Assembly (NCBI GenBank): GCA_009746045.1 | Contig: RPFO01000080.1 | Span: forward strand, 12,070,802 to 12,134,801 | DNA: 64,000 bases | Direction: 5' to 3' | From: Mesostigma viride | Lineage: Eukaryota; Streptophyta; Mesostigmatophyceae; Mesostigmatales; Mesostigmataceae | Shown here: positions 43,001 through 51,955 of the stretch, in pieces | How positions within the stretch are numbered: the first letter of the stretch is position 1 | Layout: every line of letters starts with the position of its first letter | Program-made: the position numbers and the translations under genes | Notes under the pieces: model-generated | The model's database searches: none | Seen by the model: only the letters and a program-made list of their open reading frames with translations | Told to the model about the DNA's origin: nothing

Positions 43001-43312
43001 CACTGACTAGCATGTGTCTGCTTTCACGCATGCCAGGGGAATCAGCCCGTGTATTGGTTTCATGGATGCCCATGCTTCGCACCCGCTATGGTGTCCTCGT
43101 CTCGGGGAGCTACTCTCATCCACCCACCCACCCACCCACCCACCCACCCACCCACCCACCCACCCACCCACCCACCCACCCACCCACCCACCCACCCACC
43201 CACCCACCCACCCACCCACCCACCCACCCACCCACCAACCAACCATCCATCACCCTTGCTGCAGTGTCGCGGTGTGGACTATGTGGGTGGGCGCAACGGC
43301 ATGCTCCCGTGA
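31084..43312 (+). CDS. Pyruvate dehydrogenase E1 component subunit alpha, mitochondrial (14 exons, 397 aa)
   Basis: Thiamine-diphosphate-dependent decarboxylation of pyruvate in the mitochondrial PDH complex, with E1 beta as partner. Exons: 31084-31140, 31433-31562, 32653-32774, 33584-33685, 34458-34625, 35948-35995, 37096-37168, 37890-37969, 38700-38777, 39386-39481, 40235-40306, 41945-41998, 42589-42654, 43265-43312; they total 1194 bases and every phase fits. Start ACAATGGCG gives [19 protein letters not shown], an Arg/Ala presequence typical of mitochondria. Seen: [14 protein letters not shown]-like [22 protein letters not shown], the ThDP motif [28 protein letters not shown], and the loop [14 protein letters not shown] with the conserved regulatory serine. 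Length matches the family. The last exon ([15 protein letters not shown]) is the least conserved part. Introns are loaded with junction copies and minisatellites. Confidence 0.95.
31953..32160 (+). repeat. (CCCCAT)n hexanucleotide tract in PDH E1 alpha intron 2
   Basis: About 34 perfect hexamer units (CCATCC / CCCCAT). Stop-free in several frames, giving Pro-Ile, His-Pro, Pro-Ser, Gly-Met, Gly-Trp and Gly-Asp open frames that are artefacts. Confidence 0.97.
33345..33545 (+). repeat. About 68-bp tandem repeat in PDH E1 alpha intron 3
   Basis: CATGTGCCTGCACGCCTGCC..ACCGGTGGCCCGGCGCTCAT..GTTTGTGTG occurs twice in full and partly a third and fourth time (33480, 33522), just upstream of the acceptor at 33583. 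Confidence 0.85.
33750..33900 (+). repeat. Degenerate copies of the PDH E1 alpha exon 4 end
   Basis: The real exon end reads GGGGACGCAGGTGGAG then GTGAGG (33671-33690). GGGATGCAGGTGGAA then GTAAGC at 33768 and GGGGTGCAGGTGGAA then GGACGC at 33877 are direct downstream copies. Confidence 0.7.
33996..34376 (+). repeat. Four upstream copies of the intron 4 acceptor and exon 5 start of PDH E1 alpha
   Basis: Real site at 34450-34485: CCCGCCAG then GTGCTCGCGGAGCTGATGGG. Copies: 33996 (CCCCAGGTGCTTGCGCAGATGGGCC), 34114 (CCCTGGTGCGCACACAGCTGATGGGCCG), 34211 (CCCAGCGGGTGGGCACGGAGCTGGTGGGCCG) and 34337 (CCTGCCAGGTGCTCGCGGAGCTGATG). The nearest copy is almost perfect. All are direct and spaced about 100-120 bp. 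The preceding ACACCCTAAATCACCCGTCTGGGTCGG is also duplicated (34297 and 34407). Confidence 0.9.
34670..35040 (+). repeat. Copies of the PDH E1 alpha exon 5 end as AG-GAGAAG-GT mini-exon-like units
   Basis: The real exon ends CTCAAGGAGAAG then GTGAGCG (34614-34632). CACCTACAGGAGAAG then GTGGGCG or GTAAGG recurs at about 34697, 34750 and 34804, in units of roughly 54 bp; a looser copy, CATCTCAAAGGGAAG then GTGGGTG, is at 35018. The first three have an AG directly before the six bases GAGAAG and a GT after. Confidence 0.9.
36096..36500 (+). repeat. Two large copies of the PDH E1 alpha exon 6 end and intron start
   Basis: GGTGCCGCGCAGCAGGGGCA G then GTGGGTATCAATGGCTTGTG.. and on to CGGCCCGTCCCCC occurs at the real junction (35976-36060), at 36096-36180 and at 36415-36500. 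Copies are near-perfect over about 85 bp, including the 21 coding bases and the donor. Confidence 0.97.
36181..36415 (+). repeat. G-rich tract with quadruplex potential
   Basis: About 230 bp made only of G runs of 3-10 separated by single T (and one early GAG). It lies between the two large exon 6 junction copies, on the coding strand of PDH E1 alpha intron 6. A shorter G/T stretch follows at 36500-36590. Confidence 0.95.
37750..37800 (+). repeat. Upstream copy of the intron 7 acceptor and exon 8 start
   Basis: CCCCAGGCATGGGCACATTC then ACCAGCCGTGTGGCCAAGG at 37754 against the real CACCAGGCATGGGTACCTCC then ACCAGCCGGTCGGCCAAAG at 37886. About 40 bp of similarity, 132 bp upstream, direct. Confidence 0.9.
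38130..38182 (+). repeat. Copy of the exon 8 end and donor
   Basis: CACGGCAAGGACGCGCCGGG then CATCCAG, GTGGAC at 38146-38178 against GGCGGCAAGTACGCGCCCGG then CATCAAG, GTGAGG at 37942-37975. In addition AGTACAAATAG recurs at 37985 and 38067. Confidence 0.75.
38874..38912 (+). repeat. Copy of the exon 9 end and donor
   Basis: GGGAGAACCCATC then GTACGTCGAGCCATGGCA (38878) against CTGGAGAACGGTCCCATC then GTAAGTGGCATGAGATGGCA (38760). Direct, 110 bp downstream, donor-like GTACGT kept. Confidence 0.7.
39645..39925 (+). repeat. 30-bp CCTTGGCCTTCCCC-type minisatellite in intron 10
   Basis: About nine units built from CTTGGCCTTCCCCGTCTTCT plus TGCTTCTCCC. Reverse-strand Lys/Gly/Arg open frames over it are artefacts. 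Confidence 0.95.
40281..41400 (+). repeat. 84-bp minisatellite made of the PDH E1 alpha exon 11 end, donor and intron start
   Basis: First unit is real exon sequence (GCTACGCCACCTCTGATGAC, CTGAAG, exon end 40306, donor GTGAGC). Twelve further 84-bp units start at 40365, 40449 and so on to 41289; a degenerate unit at 41373 has lost the donor and another at 41456 reads GCTACACCACGTCAGACGAC then CTCAGGTGAGG. Each unit carries CAACAACAG before CTACGCC and GTGAGC after CTCAAG, so each looks like a 25-base exon with both splice sites. Confidence 0.97.
41750..41912 (+). repeat. Upstream copies of the intron 11 acceptor and exon 12 start
   Basis: Real: CTGCAG then GCGATTGAGAAGAAGATCAA, GGCGGACTTGAACGC at 41939. 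Copies: CCTTAG then GCGATGGAGATGAGTACCAA, GGCTGACCTCATGCC at 41867 and GAGGCGATAAAGAATGTTGT, CAAGGCCGACCTTATGCC at 41749. TTATGCCTCTTTCTTTATG / CTCATGCCTCTTTATGCG following both copies is shared too. Confidence 0.85.
42050..42245 (+). repeat. Copies of the exon 12 end and donor
   Basis: Real: GAGACTGCCAAG then GTGAGGCCAACGCC (41987-42012). Copies: TGTGGCCAAG then GTGGGGCCGGCG at 42054 and 42119, TGTGGCGAAG then GTGACA at 42169, CACGGCCAAG then GGGAGG at 42224, each preceded by GTTCATGT. Confidence 0.8.
43119..43236 (+). repeat. (CCCA)n tetranucleotide tract before the last PDH E1 alpha exon
   Basis: About 29 units; ends 28 bp before the acceptor at 43263-43264. Pro-Thr-His and Gly-Trp-Val frames over it are artefacts. 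Confidence 0.97.
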
Positions 43313-46300
43313 GCCACGGCTCGGTGACAACCCCCGCAGCGGCTATTGGAGAGGAGTGCCAAACATCCTCTGTTGGCTGCGGAGGGAGGGCGTCCAAGGG
43401 ACAACTCACCGCCTGTGATAGACAGCCCTAGTGAGGCGGCGTTCATCCGTTGAGGCGGCGTTCATCTGCGGCGTGCTGGCCACATGAAGTAGCTTCCTTG
43501 TCACAGGCACAACCCAGTGTACATGCCATGGCCAGGCTCGATCCGAGTATCGAGGTCGGCCCGGGAACGGCCTGCCATGACTGGCAGGGTCAGCATGTGC
43601 GACTGTTGCACAAAGCATAGTTCGCAAGCTTGGCATTTAGCCATTTTTTTCAGAAAGATTTTTGCTGAGGAAGCTTGGACATGCTTGCCGGATGTTGTGA
43701 GCGTAGGTCTTTTGTCTAAAGAGTCTGGAAGGCGAGAGGGGCTACCCTGAGATTCTAGTACATTTTCCTCCAGCATGGAACCTGGACATCACGAACAAAG
43801 TTCTGATGTGCAAAGGAGGGAAATTATGTATAAATTGTAGAGAGCTTTGGTTTTTTGGTCGAAAATCTTAAGCAAGATTTTTTTTTCCGCGGAATTCTGG
43901 TCTTAGCTTTTGATGAGCCAGGGGCGACCTCTGATTTGCTGGACCTTCCACAAAGTATATCAAGGAGACAACCAGCGCATATCTCGCTTCGATAATGTGG
44001 ATAATCAGAGCTAGCGGCGAATACTCCAATATGTCAGGCATGGAGATTGATCGATAGGTTTCGGCAATTTCCTTTCGGGTGTTCACATGGTGGATTGCAT
44101 GCCAAGCGAGGCCGCTAGGGTCCGGCCCCATAAGATAGAATAGAGGCCAGTAGGAATGTGTGCACCACCCATCCATCCCCCGGGGTTATTACTCCGCGAC
44201 TCCCCAACGGGAGCACGAGTTTAATTAATCAATTAATATCAAGGAGACAACCAGCGCAGGCCAGAAATCGAGAGAATCCGGACCATGGTAGCTCGAGCCT
44301 GCCGTTATATCTTGTCCGCGTTTTCGAGTCGTTCAGGATGATGAATATGAATGGAGATGGAAATGTGTAGCCTTGCGCATTGAAATTATGGCTGGCTAGC
44401 TTACGTGTAGAGCGACTAGATGACCTAGACGGTGGGGCCGGAAACAGCTTGCTTGATCAGGGCGTGTGTTTCGAGCCTAACTGGCCGGGAGCCCAATCAA
44501 TTAATTAATATGATGGATTGGTTTAGGGAATAACTAACAATCAGACAGATGAGTTTGGAGACAAAAGATGTACAGGCTCGAAAAACATCTCCAGCGCATC
44601 AGTGATGCTGACAAGGGAACTGCCCAGTCAGCGGCCGGCTCCCCAAGTGTTCAAATAGATGCGTGAACAGGTTGTGGGGAGCTCATTCTCCCGCAAACTA
44701 GCGCAGCAATCAGCAGCCCGAGCACAGAAACAAGACTTTGTATGAAAGCCACATGCCGACACTAGCTGTAGGTCGCCCTTGGACACATGTTTTTCTGGCG
44801 CAACATAGGTGGCCGAGCTCCAGAAAATCTTTAACAACCAGCGTATTTTTGTTGGGCGTCTAGCCAATGGGGGACCTATTGCATGAAACCGGCTGCAGCG
44901 TCACAGGAGGATCTGCTTCCCATACTCGCACTCCCTGCTTCTGACAGGTATCTGACATATTCTTCAAAAGAGCGGACGCGCTACTGTACAGCGCCCTGTG
45001 ACCGACCGGTCAGCCACACTTGCCGAAACAAAGCGTACGCCCTTACATCTTCTCCGCTTGCTCAGCCAGTCATATCACCTTCTCATACCCAAGCTCTCGA
45101 GTCCGATGAAAGGCGCCTGACCTGCCTTACTGCAGGGGCATGTCCCACCACCACCCAGGGTGCGGCCAATCCAGCACACCACCGCGGGCTTCCCCCTCCC
45201 ATTGATAGGGGTTGCCCAGTGGGCCCATCGGAGCAGGTGCCACCTCGCTGACTTGGGGGGGACTGGGGCAGGGTGCCCCGCAAGCCTTTCCGACCCGACC
45301 TGCCCTCTTATTCCAGCCTGCCCCTATCACTACCTGGCCTTGGAATGCACATAAATAGAATACGGAACTTCCTCCTTCACACCCCAAGTTGCGTCCAGCC
45401 ACCCAATGGCATGGTACGCGAGCGCTTGCACAGCACGCCAAGGGGCAGGCCGTGGTAGATGGTCCAGAGACCAACTGCAGGTGCGCGCACCATGCCCCCC
45501 CCCCCGGCTGAAACAGCTGTCGTGCCATGAAGCCGTTGGTGCACACAACCGGCATGGCAACATGGTCTGCGGGCTCCTCATCTTCTTCTCCGTCTAAGGG
45601 GTCTTCTTCTCCCTCGAAACAGCACTCACAAGGTCCTGCGGCGCTGGCCTGGTCAACAAACACCAGGCTTTCTCATCCTCGACGCATCAGCCACGCGGTG
45701 CTTGTGCGCAAGGGAAAAACCACCGAGCTCCTCTCCCTGGTTCCCATCACGATGCACCTTCAAGCACAGACCCTCACGATCCCTCGCCTGCCCATGAGGC
45801 GCGCCCACACGTCCACATGGCAGCGCACATCCCAGGAATGCACCATCAGCCAGCGTGGGGGCTTGGGTAAGGCACTACCAGGGTATCCCCTCACCGCGGC
45901 ATGGTGTCATGGCCTCATGGCGTCATGGCGTCGAACCCAAGACCCGAATGACTTTCTTGGACGGGTCACCTTGGGCGCCCGCTGCATCTGTCTCACTCAT
46001 TCCTTGGCCTTGTGCTTGCATGCCGCTCGATCTCGCAAGCACAACGTTGTTCCCTGCCCCAGATCCGCGCATGCGTCTTATCGTTGAATGCAACGTATTC
46101 CGGGTCATGCCTCGTCCCGTCAAGCGCCCCAAGGGTCGCATGCATATCACTCTCACACGCGCCTCTTATCACTGTAGCACGCCCCTCAAATCTTGCATCG
46201 CCTGGTCATGGCATGGCGGGGTCCCGCACGCTCGCGCTCTATTCCTGCATGGACTCCGCAGCCACGCCTGCGCAAGCGTACAGGGCACACGGCCACGCAT

Positions 46301-47329
46301 GCGAGACAATGGCGGAGGAGAGTGAAGAGTGGTTAGCCGCGCGAAACCAAGGATGCACGTGGGCGCGTGGGTGGGCGGGCGGGCGTGTGGAATGATGCGC
46401 GGCATGATCACCGCACCCAAGCACACAGACAACAAGGCACGCCCCCCCCCCCCGCAGGCGCGGTGTTATGGTTCTGCCACACGGTGACATCCCCAGAAGA
46501 AACATCCTGCACAAATCGTCGCCAGAACCAGAGAGAACCTGCGCGCGTCTCGGTGCTTTGTTTGCATAATCAGCCACTTTTTGGGTGTACGGGGAGTTCG
46601 GTGTGTGTACAGTTGGGTGCATGTACAGTTGGGTGCATGCACAGTTGGGGGCATGCACAGTTGGGGGCATGCACAGTTGGGTGTCGCGACGCGAGTGGCT
46701 GACTGCTCCCTTTACTACCCTCCCACCCTCCCCTTCACTGCTTGTACTCCCCTTCACTGCTTCTACTCCCCTTCACTGCTGGTACTCCCCTTCACTGCTT
46801 GTACTCCCCTTCACTGCTTCTACTCCCCTTCACTGCTTCTACTCCCTCCACCCGCTACACTGTGGGAATCCGCCACTTTGCAAGCCCTACTTGGTCACGC
46901 TTGGGCCCGACCTGGGTGCCCCTTGCAGCCGCCGCTAGATGCAAAACCGTTTCCCTCACCGCGCCGCGCATGCCGCTGGAACGCAGCGCTCATGCTCACG
47001 CGCATGCTCATCTGGAAGCTGCTGACGACAAGCAGAGAGGGTCGCACGCAGTTGCGCACAAGCAGAGAGGGTCGCACGCGGTTGCGCACAAGCAGAGAGG
47101 GTCGCACGCGGTTGCGGCCAGGATGCGCGGTTGCGGCCAGGATGCCGGATGCAGGCCACGTAAATCGACCCGTTGCGGACGCTGCCTCGCAAACCCGTGG
47201 GTCCAGCCAGAGCCCAGCTGAATCAACCCCCCCTGCACAGCCCCCCCTACGCAACCCCCCCAGTGCGGCACATGGAAACAAAATGCTCACCTAAGTAGAA
47301 ACATACCACTGTATGTTTTCATGGATCAT
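43313..47329. other. Convergent intergenic region, repeat-rich, no gene assigned
   Basis: Lies between the 3' ends of PDH E1 alpha and the small basic gene. Holds dispersed-repeat pieces at 43963-44433 and three minisatellites: 16-bp ACAGTTGGGTGCATGT x5 (46609-46688), 19-bp TTCACTGCTTGTACTCCCC x6 (46731-46850), 30-bp AGCAGAGAGGGTCGCACGC-type x3 (47030-47117). Open frames at 43868-44176 (-) and 45127-45663 (-, with an acidic GEEDPLDGEEDEEP stretch) show no family I recognise and lack supported splice sites. Confidence 0.5.
44190..44433 (+). mobile_element. LINE hairpin tail followed by the full dispersed repeat copy
   Basis: CTCCCCAACGGGAGCACGAG and TTAATTAATC at 44196-44237, then from 44239 AAGGAGACAACCAGCGCAGG and onwards to CCTAGACGGT, matching 25118-25296 in reverse complement over about 190 bp. 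TAATTAATATG occurs before and after (44227 and 44500). Confidence 0.7.
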
Positions 47330-48436
47330 CTATATTTGGCACCCACCAGCGGCCGCGGTCGCCCTCTTGCCCGCAGCACCCTCAGCAGCGGCACCCCCTG
47401 ACCGCGCTTGCCCGATGGCGGCGCGCACGCGTTTGCCCACGTGAAACCCACGCTTCCTTGGGGATGAGCGCGGCTTAGAGGCGGAGGCCACTGCCTTGGC
47501 CACGCCCGCGCCCGTGTCTGGCAGGAAGGAGGGGGGGGCAGCGGGGGGGGGGAAGGGGAGAAAGGCGAGGGAGGGAAGTAGCAAGGATGGGGTAGGAGGA
47601 AGGCGGGGGGAGGGGAAGAGCAAGGGGGGAAGAAGGGAGAAAAAAGAGGGTTGGGAGGGCAAGAAAGGGGACCGGCGGAAGACAAGGAACGGTAAGAGGC
47701 GGGTCGATTGGGCCAGAAAAGAGAAGAGGGGGGGGGGGACCACCAGGATAGATGTGCAGGCTACGCGCAGCTTTCTCTGGCTTCAGCCGGGTAACGCTGC
47801 GGCGTCCGCTCATGCAAGCACCCGCAGGCTACCCCTTCACCCGTCACGTCGCCAGCGCGGCGGCGGGCGCCGGGTACTCCCCTGTCCGGCGGGATCGAGT
47901 GCATAAACCAGCGCGCGTATCTAATAATACATTAAGGCTTTATGGATAACGATAGTAAATCCTCCTTGATGAGAGAACTCGGCCTCACCTTCCGTGGGGT
48001 TGCAGAACGTGGCCACGTCCTCCAACGAAATCTTACCAGCCACCAGCGCCTCGCGCTGCTCCTGTTGGGACGATAAGCAAACAAGGAATGTTCGACAACT
48101 TTGTGCACATCATTTCAGAGTCATTTTCGGAAACAATAGCTTTGGATACTAGAACGCCTCAGTACCAACCCAAACACAAGCGCGATGCGGTTGGGGCGGA
48201 CATTTGGCGTGGCATCGGTTTAATGGAAACTTTATTCATTCTCGTGGCCAGAATCATCACCGACGTACTTTTCTCCATTTCTTCTCCAGCTTCTTGCGAC
48301 CCTTTCCTGTTCTTGCAATCGCAGCTACCTTCGACGTGTCTTGCCGCTGCGGCCGGCCCTCCGCCTTCCTCCGCTCAGCCCTGGCCTTCTTGACCTCCTG
48401 ATTCTTGTTTCTACGCTTCGAATTAAATTTATTCAT
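47330..48436 (-). CDS. Small Lys/Arg-rich protein, probably nuclear or nucleolar (3 exons, 142 aa)
   Basis: Reverse-strand exons 48436-48269, 48061-47989, 47517-47330; phases 0 and 1 join and total 429 bases. Start MNKFNSKRRNKNQEVKKARA is strongly basic; GKGRKKLEKKWRK closes exon 1, EQREALVAGKISLEDVATF forms exon 2, and exon 3 is a basic Ala/Gly/Arg tail (PRSSPRKRGFHVGKRVRAA). No membrane segment or targeting peptide. The K-R-K-L..K-E-Q pattern resembles small nucleolar proteins of ribosome assembly, but I cannot name the family. Introns are short and ordinary apart from a purine-rich stretch at 47520-47750. It is convergent with PDH E1 alpha and divergent from the transporter. Confidence 0.65.
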
Positions 48437-50318
48437 GGCTAAGTACTTATAAAGTTTATGTTAGTTAATTATATACAACGGGTTGCTTGATTTGAAAGGC
48501 GTTTGGCGATGGCAGGTGAGACCTTCCAGTTTTTGATTGCGTCCTGAAAGCGGCAACGTTTTACAATGTCGGGTTATGGAGGCTGCAAGGCCAACCGAGC
48601 ATGCAGCCGACGAAGCCGTTAATGCGATACCGCAATCTGAGGCTGACAACTGTACTGGGGGGTACGAACATCCGGGAAGTCGTACGTGCCGAGCTGTGCC
48701 GAGTGGATCTGAACGCCGGACATCACGACGGACACCACGAGCGGTCCAGCTTGCATTCCCTACTATTCTGCGCTAGTTGCGTGACTGCCGTACAATTTTG
48801 CAAAAACGGACGTTCTTGGAGCGAACTCGAGAACCTGTCCATAACGCTCGGAGCCTCGGATATACTGGGAATATAGAATAAACTGACTGACTGACAACGG
48901 CGAAGTGGCAGCCCAGTCGCACGTTGGGCATGAAACGAATAGGGACCAATAGGACATTCGAATAAGACGGTTGTCCAACGCCAACTTGCCTCGCTTTCCT
49001 GCCATAGTTGCCTACTCATCTACCTAGTCGTCTAGTGCCACCTAGGAGGCGCAGCCATTGCTGGCCTCTACTTTTGAGCGGACGTTGCAGAACACAGACC
49101 ACAGTCACGCGTGCCGGCTGCATTTCACGCAATTGTAGGCATTTGGAAAAGTCTACCCGGGACGCTGTTCTTTACGGCTCCGATTAGGCGATTGACCGTT
49201 TTATGTCCTGTATGCGTAACTTTCGACGAAAAGCCCAGTGTCTTTGAAATACGTCGGCATTCTTACGCCACACTCACGATTGCGGCGTGCAAGGTCAGTG
49301 CACGGACGCTTGGCTTGTAAAAGTACGTGTTCTTGGCAGGAGGGCTGCAAATGTGGCTAATGTCCTAGTAATGGGAGTCCCTGGAGCGTGCGGCATTGGT
49401 AATAATCGAAGCTGTCCACATTGATTGCCTGCATTTCTTTTTTTAGGACATGCGGATAGCTGGCTCTTGATTGTTATTCGTCCGAGTGTCCGTATCAGCG
49501 TCGCCTGGAGCCGTATACTCACCGGCCTGGCATCAGTTGTATTTCAGCATTTTTTTCTGACATTACGACTGCCAGGATGGGTTGCGTGCAGCCAGTTCGG
49601 TCCCTTCAGCCATTAAGTCGCAAACCGGCAGCGCATTATGGCGTGCAAACTTGGCATTTTGTTGTCAAGTATTTTGCCATACGTACATGGAAGTGGTCGC
49701 GCCTCGTCGCAGTACATGTATGTATGAACGCATATCTTTGCACAACATAACCCGTGTTCTTTACCTGCATTTTCTTTACCCGAATTCCAACTCCTCGCCA
49801 GGTCTGTGTCTCCATCTGATCGGCGGGCGCATAATGCTACAGTTTGGTACCAGGGGAGCCACCATCACCTCTCCCTTTCTCCAAAGGGAAAGCATTCCAC
49901 AAGTGACGTCAGCAGGAGGAATCTGCTGTCTTGCAGTGACAGCTGCCAGCACGCAAGAATTCGTCTCCAAGCACGCTCGTCTGTCATTGCTGCCAATTAC
50001 ATTCCGGTGTTGCGCCAGTCTTTTTTCATAGTCACCTCTGGAGGCAGGCAGTTTGCCAAACTGATCCCCACTTCTTCTCTCCATTTACTCGCCTGCTAAG
50101 CCATCCTGCAGTTTCCACGTCAAGTGACACCACAGGTCAGCGTCAGGCAGCAGGCAAAATAAGCTTTTCGCCCTTGTTTCCTGGAGGCCACGCAGTCGCC
50201 AGTAGAGGGGATATTTAGTCATCCCGTCTCTTCCTGCATCCACTGAGGGCCTCGTTCGGCAGTAGCCCTCCTAGTCATCCCGCACTAGGCTATATTTAGA
50301 CCAACCCCAAACCCTACG
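48437..50318. promoter_or_regulatory. Divergent intergenic between the basic protein gene and the transporter
   Basis: 1.9 kb with no recognisable exon. Should contain both promoters and 5' UTRs. The 50 bp before the transporter ATG are C/A-rich without further ATG. No motif can be named. Confidence 0.4.
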
Positions 50319-51912
50319 ATGGTGTCCACCCGTTCCCCTGAGGACAAGGCCCCCCTGCTGGGCACCGGCAATGCGCTGGGCGTGATGCTGCCCTCCTCCA
50401 CCGCCCCATCCCTGGCCACTGTCGAGGTACTGTCCGACAAGCCTGGCGCGAAGGGTGGGAGCAGTCACGGCCTCCACCACCGCACGCGCGATGACAGCGA
50501 TGAGAGTGGGAGTGGCAGTGGCGGCAGCTCCCCCCGCTCCCCCTCTGGCGGCTCCCACCGCAAGTTGACCCTGTTCAAGCTGGTGGCCATCACCTGCGTG
50601 TCCGCGGTGTACGGGCTCGAGGACTGCGTGGGCATGGGCGGGCCCTACTACACCCTGCTCGGCATGCTCGTGCTCGGCGTGCTGTGGTGCGTCCCGACCG
50701 CGCTCATGACCGCCGAGATGTCCTGCATGATGCCCGAGAACGGCGGCCAGATCCTGTGGGTAGACCGCACGTTCGGCCCCTTCTGGTCGTTCCAGAACAG
50801 CTTCATGGTCCTGTTTGTGAACGTGCTCAATGGGGCCACCATGCCTGTGCTGTTCCTGGACTATGTCGAGAAGCTGGTCGGATTCGAGATGAGCTTCCAC
50901 ACGCGCGTGACCGTCGGCGTGGGCATCATGGCCGTGATCGCGCTCATCAACATCTTCGGCTCGGACGTCGTCGGCAAGTTCTCCATGCTCATCTCGACCG
51001 TCGCCACCGTGCCCTTTGTCGTGCTCATCCTCGTGGGGCTGCCGCACGTGGACCTGGAGAAGGTGAGGAGGAAAACAAAAAGAAAGAACGGGCTGGCTGG
51101 TTGCAGGCGTGCAGGAGGGGTCAGGCTGTGAGGAACCGCCGCATCTGCCTGGCTCTAGCATGCTCGCTGTGCTAGTGGTGGGCCTGCACAGGGTGAGGGT
51201 GAGCGAAGAACGGGCGTAACGGAACTCAGGTATCCGGAGCCCCCGTGTGTGGCCATGGGGATCCGTTGCTGCGGTGCCCATGCTGTCACTTGCCACCACG
51301 ATTTGACTTGGTTTTACTGTGCTACATCGCCATCATCGTCGCAATTGTCATCGCCACTATCGTCGCCATCACTGTTGTGGGTATGTTCACCACCTTACCC
51401 TGCCCCCAGCCCCACTCCATCGTCATCCCCATCCCCCTCCCCATCCAGCACCAGGCCACATCGTGCCGTTACACTTCTGTTCTAGGCGTGCCCATGACCA
51501 TTACATTTTTCATCTTTGTGGCTCTTGTGGCTATCGAACAGGCTGTGCCGGCCACCGCTGGCTTGAATTTGCAGTTGCCCTGAGCACACCATCGTTGCAC
51601 CCCACAGCTTGTTTGGCTGGTCAGCGGTTTATCTGTTCTTATCGCCCTGCATTGTTGCCCTTCACGCCTAGCCCCTTCTTCTAGTTCTTCATGTTGCTTA
51701 TCATCTCTAGCGGCTTCATCGGATGCCCTTGCCCTGCCCCACGTATGGCTTCCTCCGTCGTACGATGCGGCACATGCCTCCCCCCACCCCCACCCCCCAC
51801 CCCCACCCCCACCCCCTCTCCTGCTGCCTCCCTTTGCCCATCCACACCTCCCCACCTCCGCACCACCAACCCTGACACTTATACACACGCCCATCTACGC
51901 ATTCGCCCTCCA

Positions 51913-51955
<43 letters not shown>

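Noticed and set aside
43868-44176. 102-codon reverse frame with ordered-looking residues
   Set aside because: Overlaps a dispersed-repeat fragment (GGAGACAACCAGCGCA at 43965) and has no recognisable domain.
45127-45663. 178-codon reverse frame with an acidic stretch
   Set aside because: No recognisable family, no convincing splice neighbours and several overlapping frames of similar length; left as unassigned intergenic.
47518-47750. Pro/Ser/Leu-rich frames before the last exon of the small basic gene
   Set aside because: The acceptor at 47518-47519 matches the phase of the upstream exon, and the stretch is a purine-rich intron tract read in antisense.
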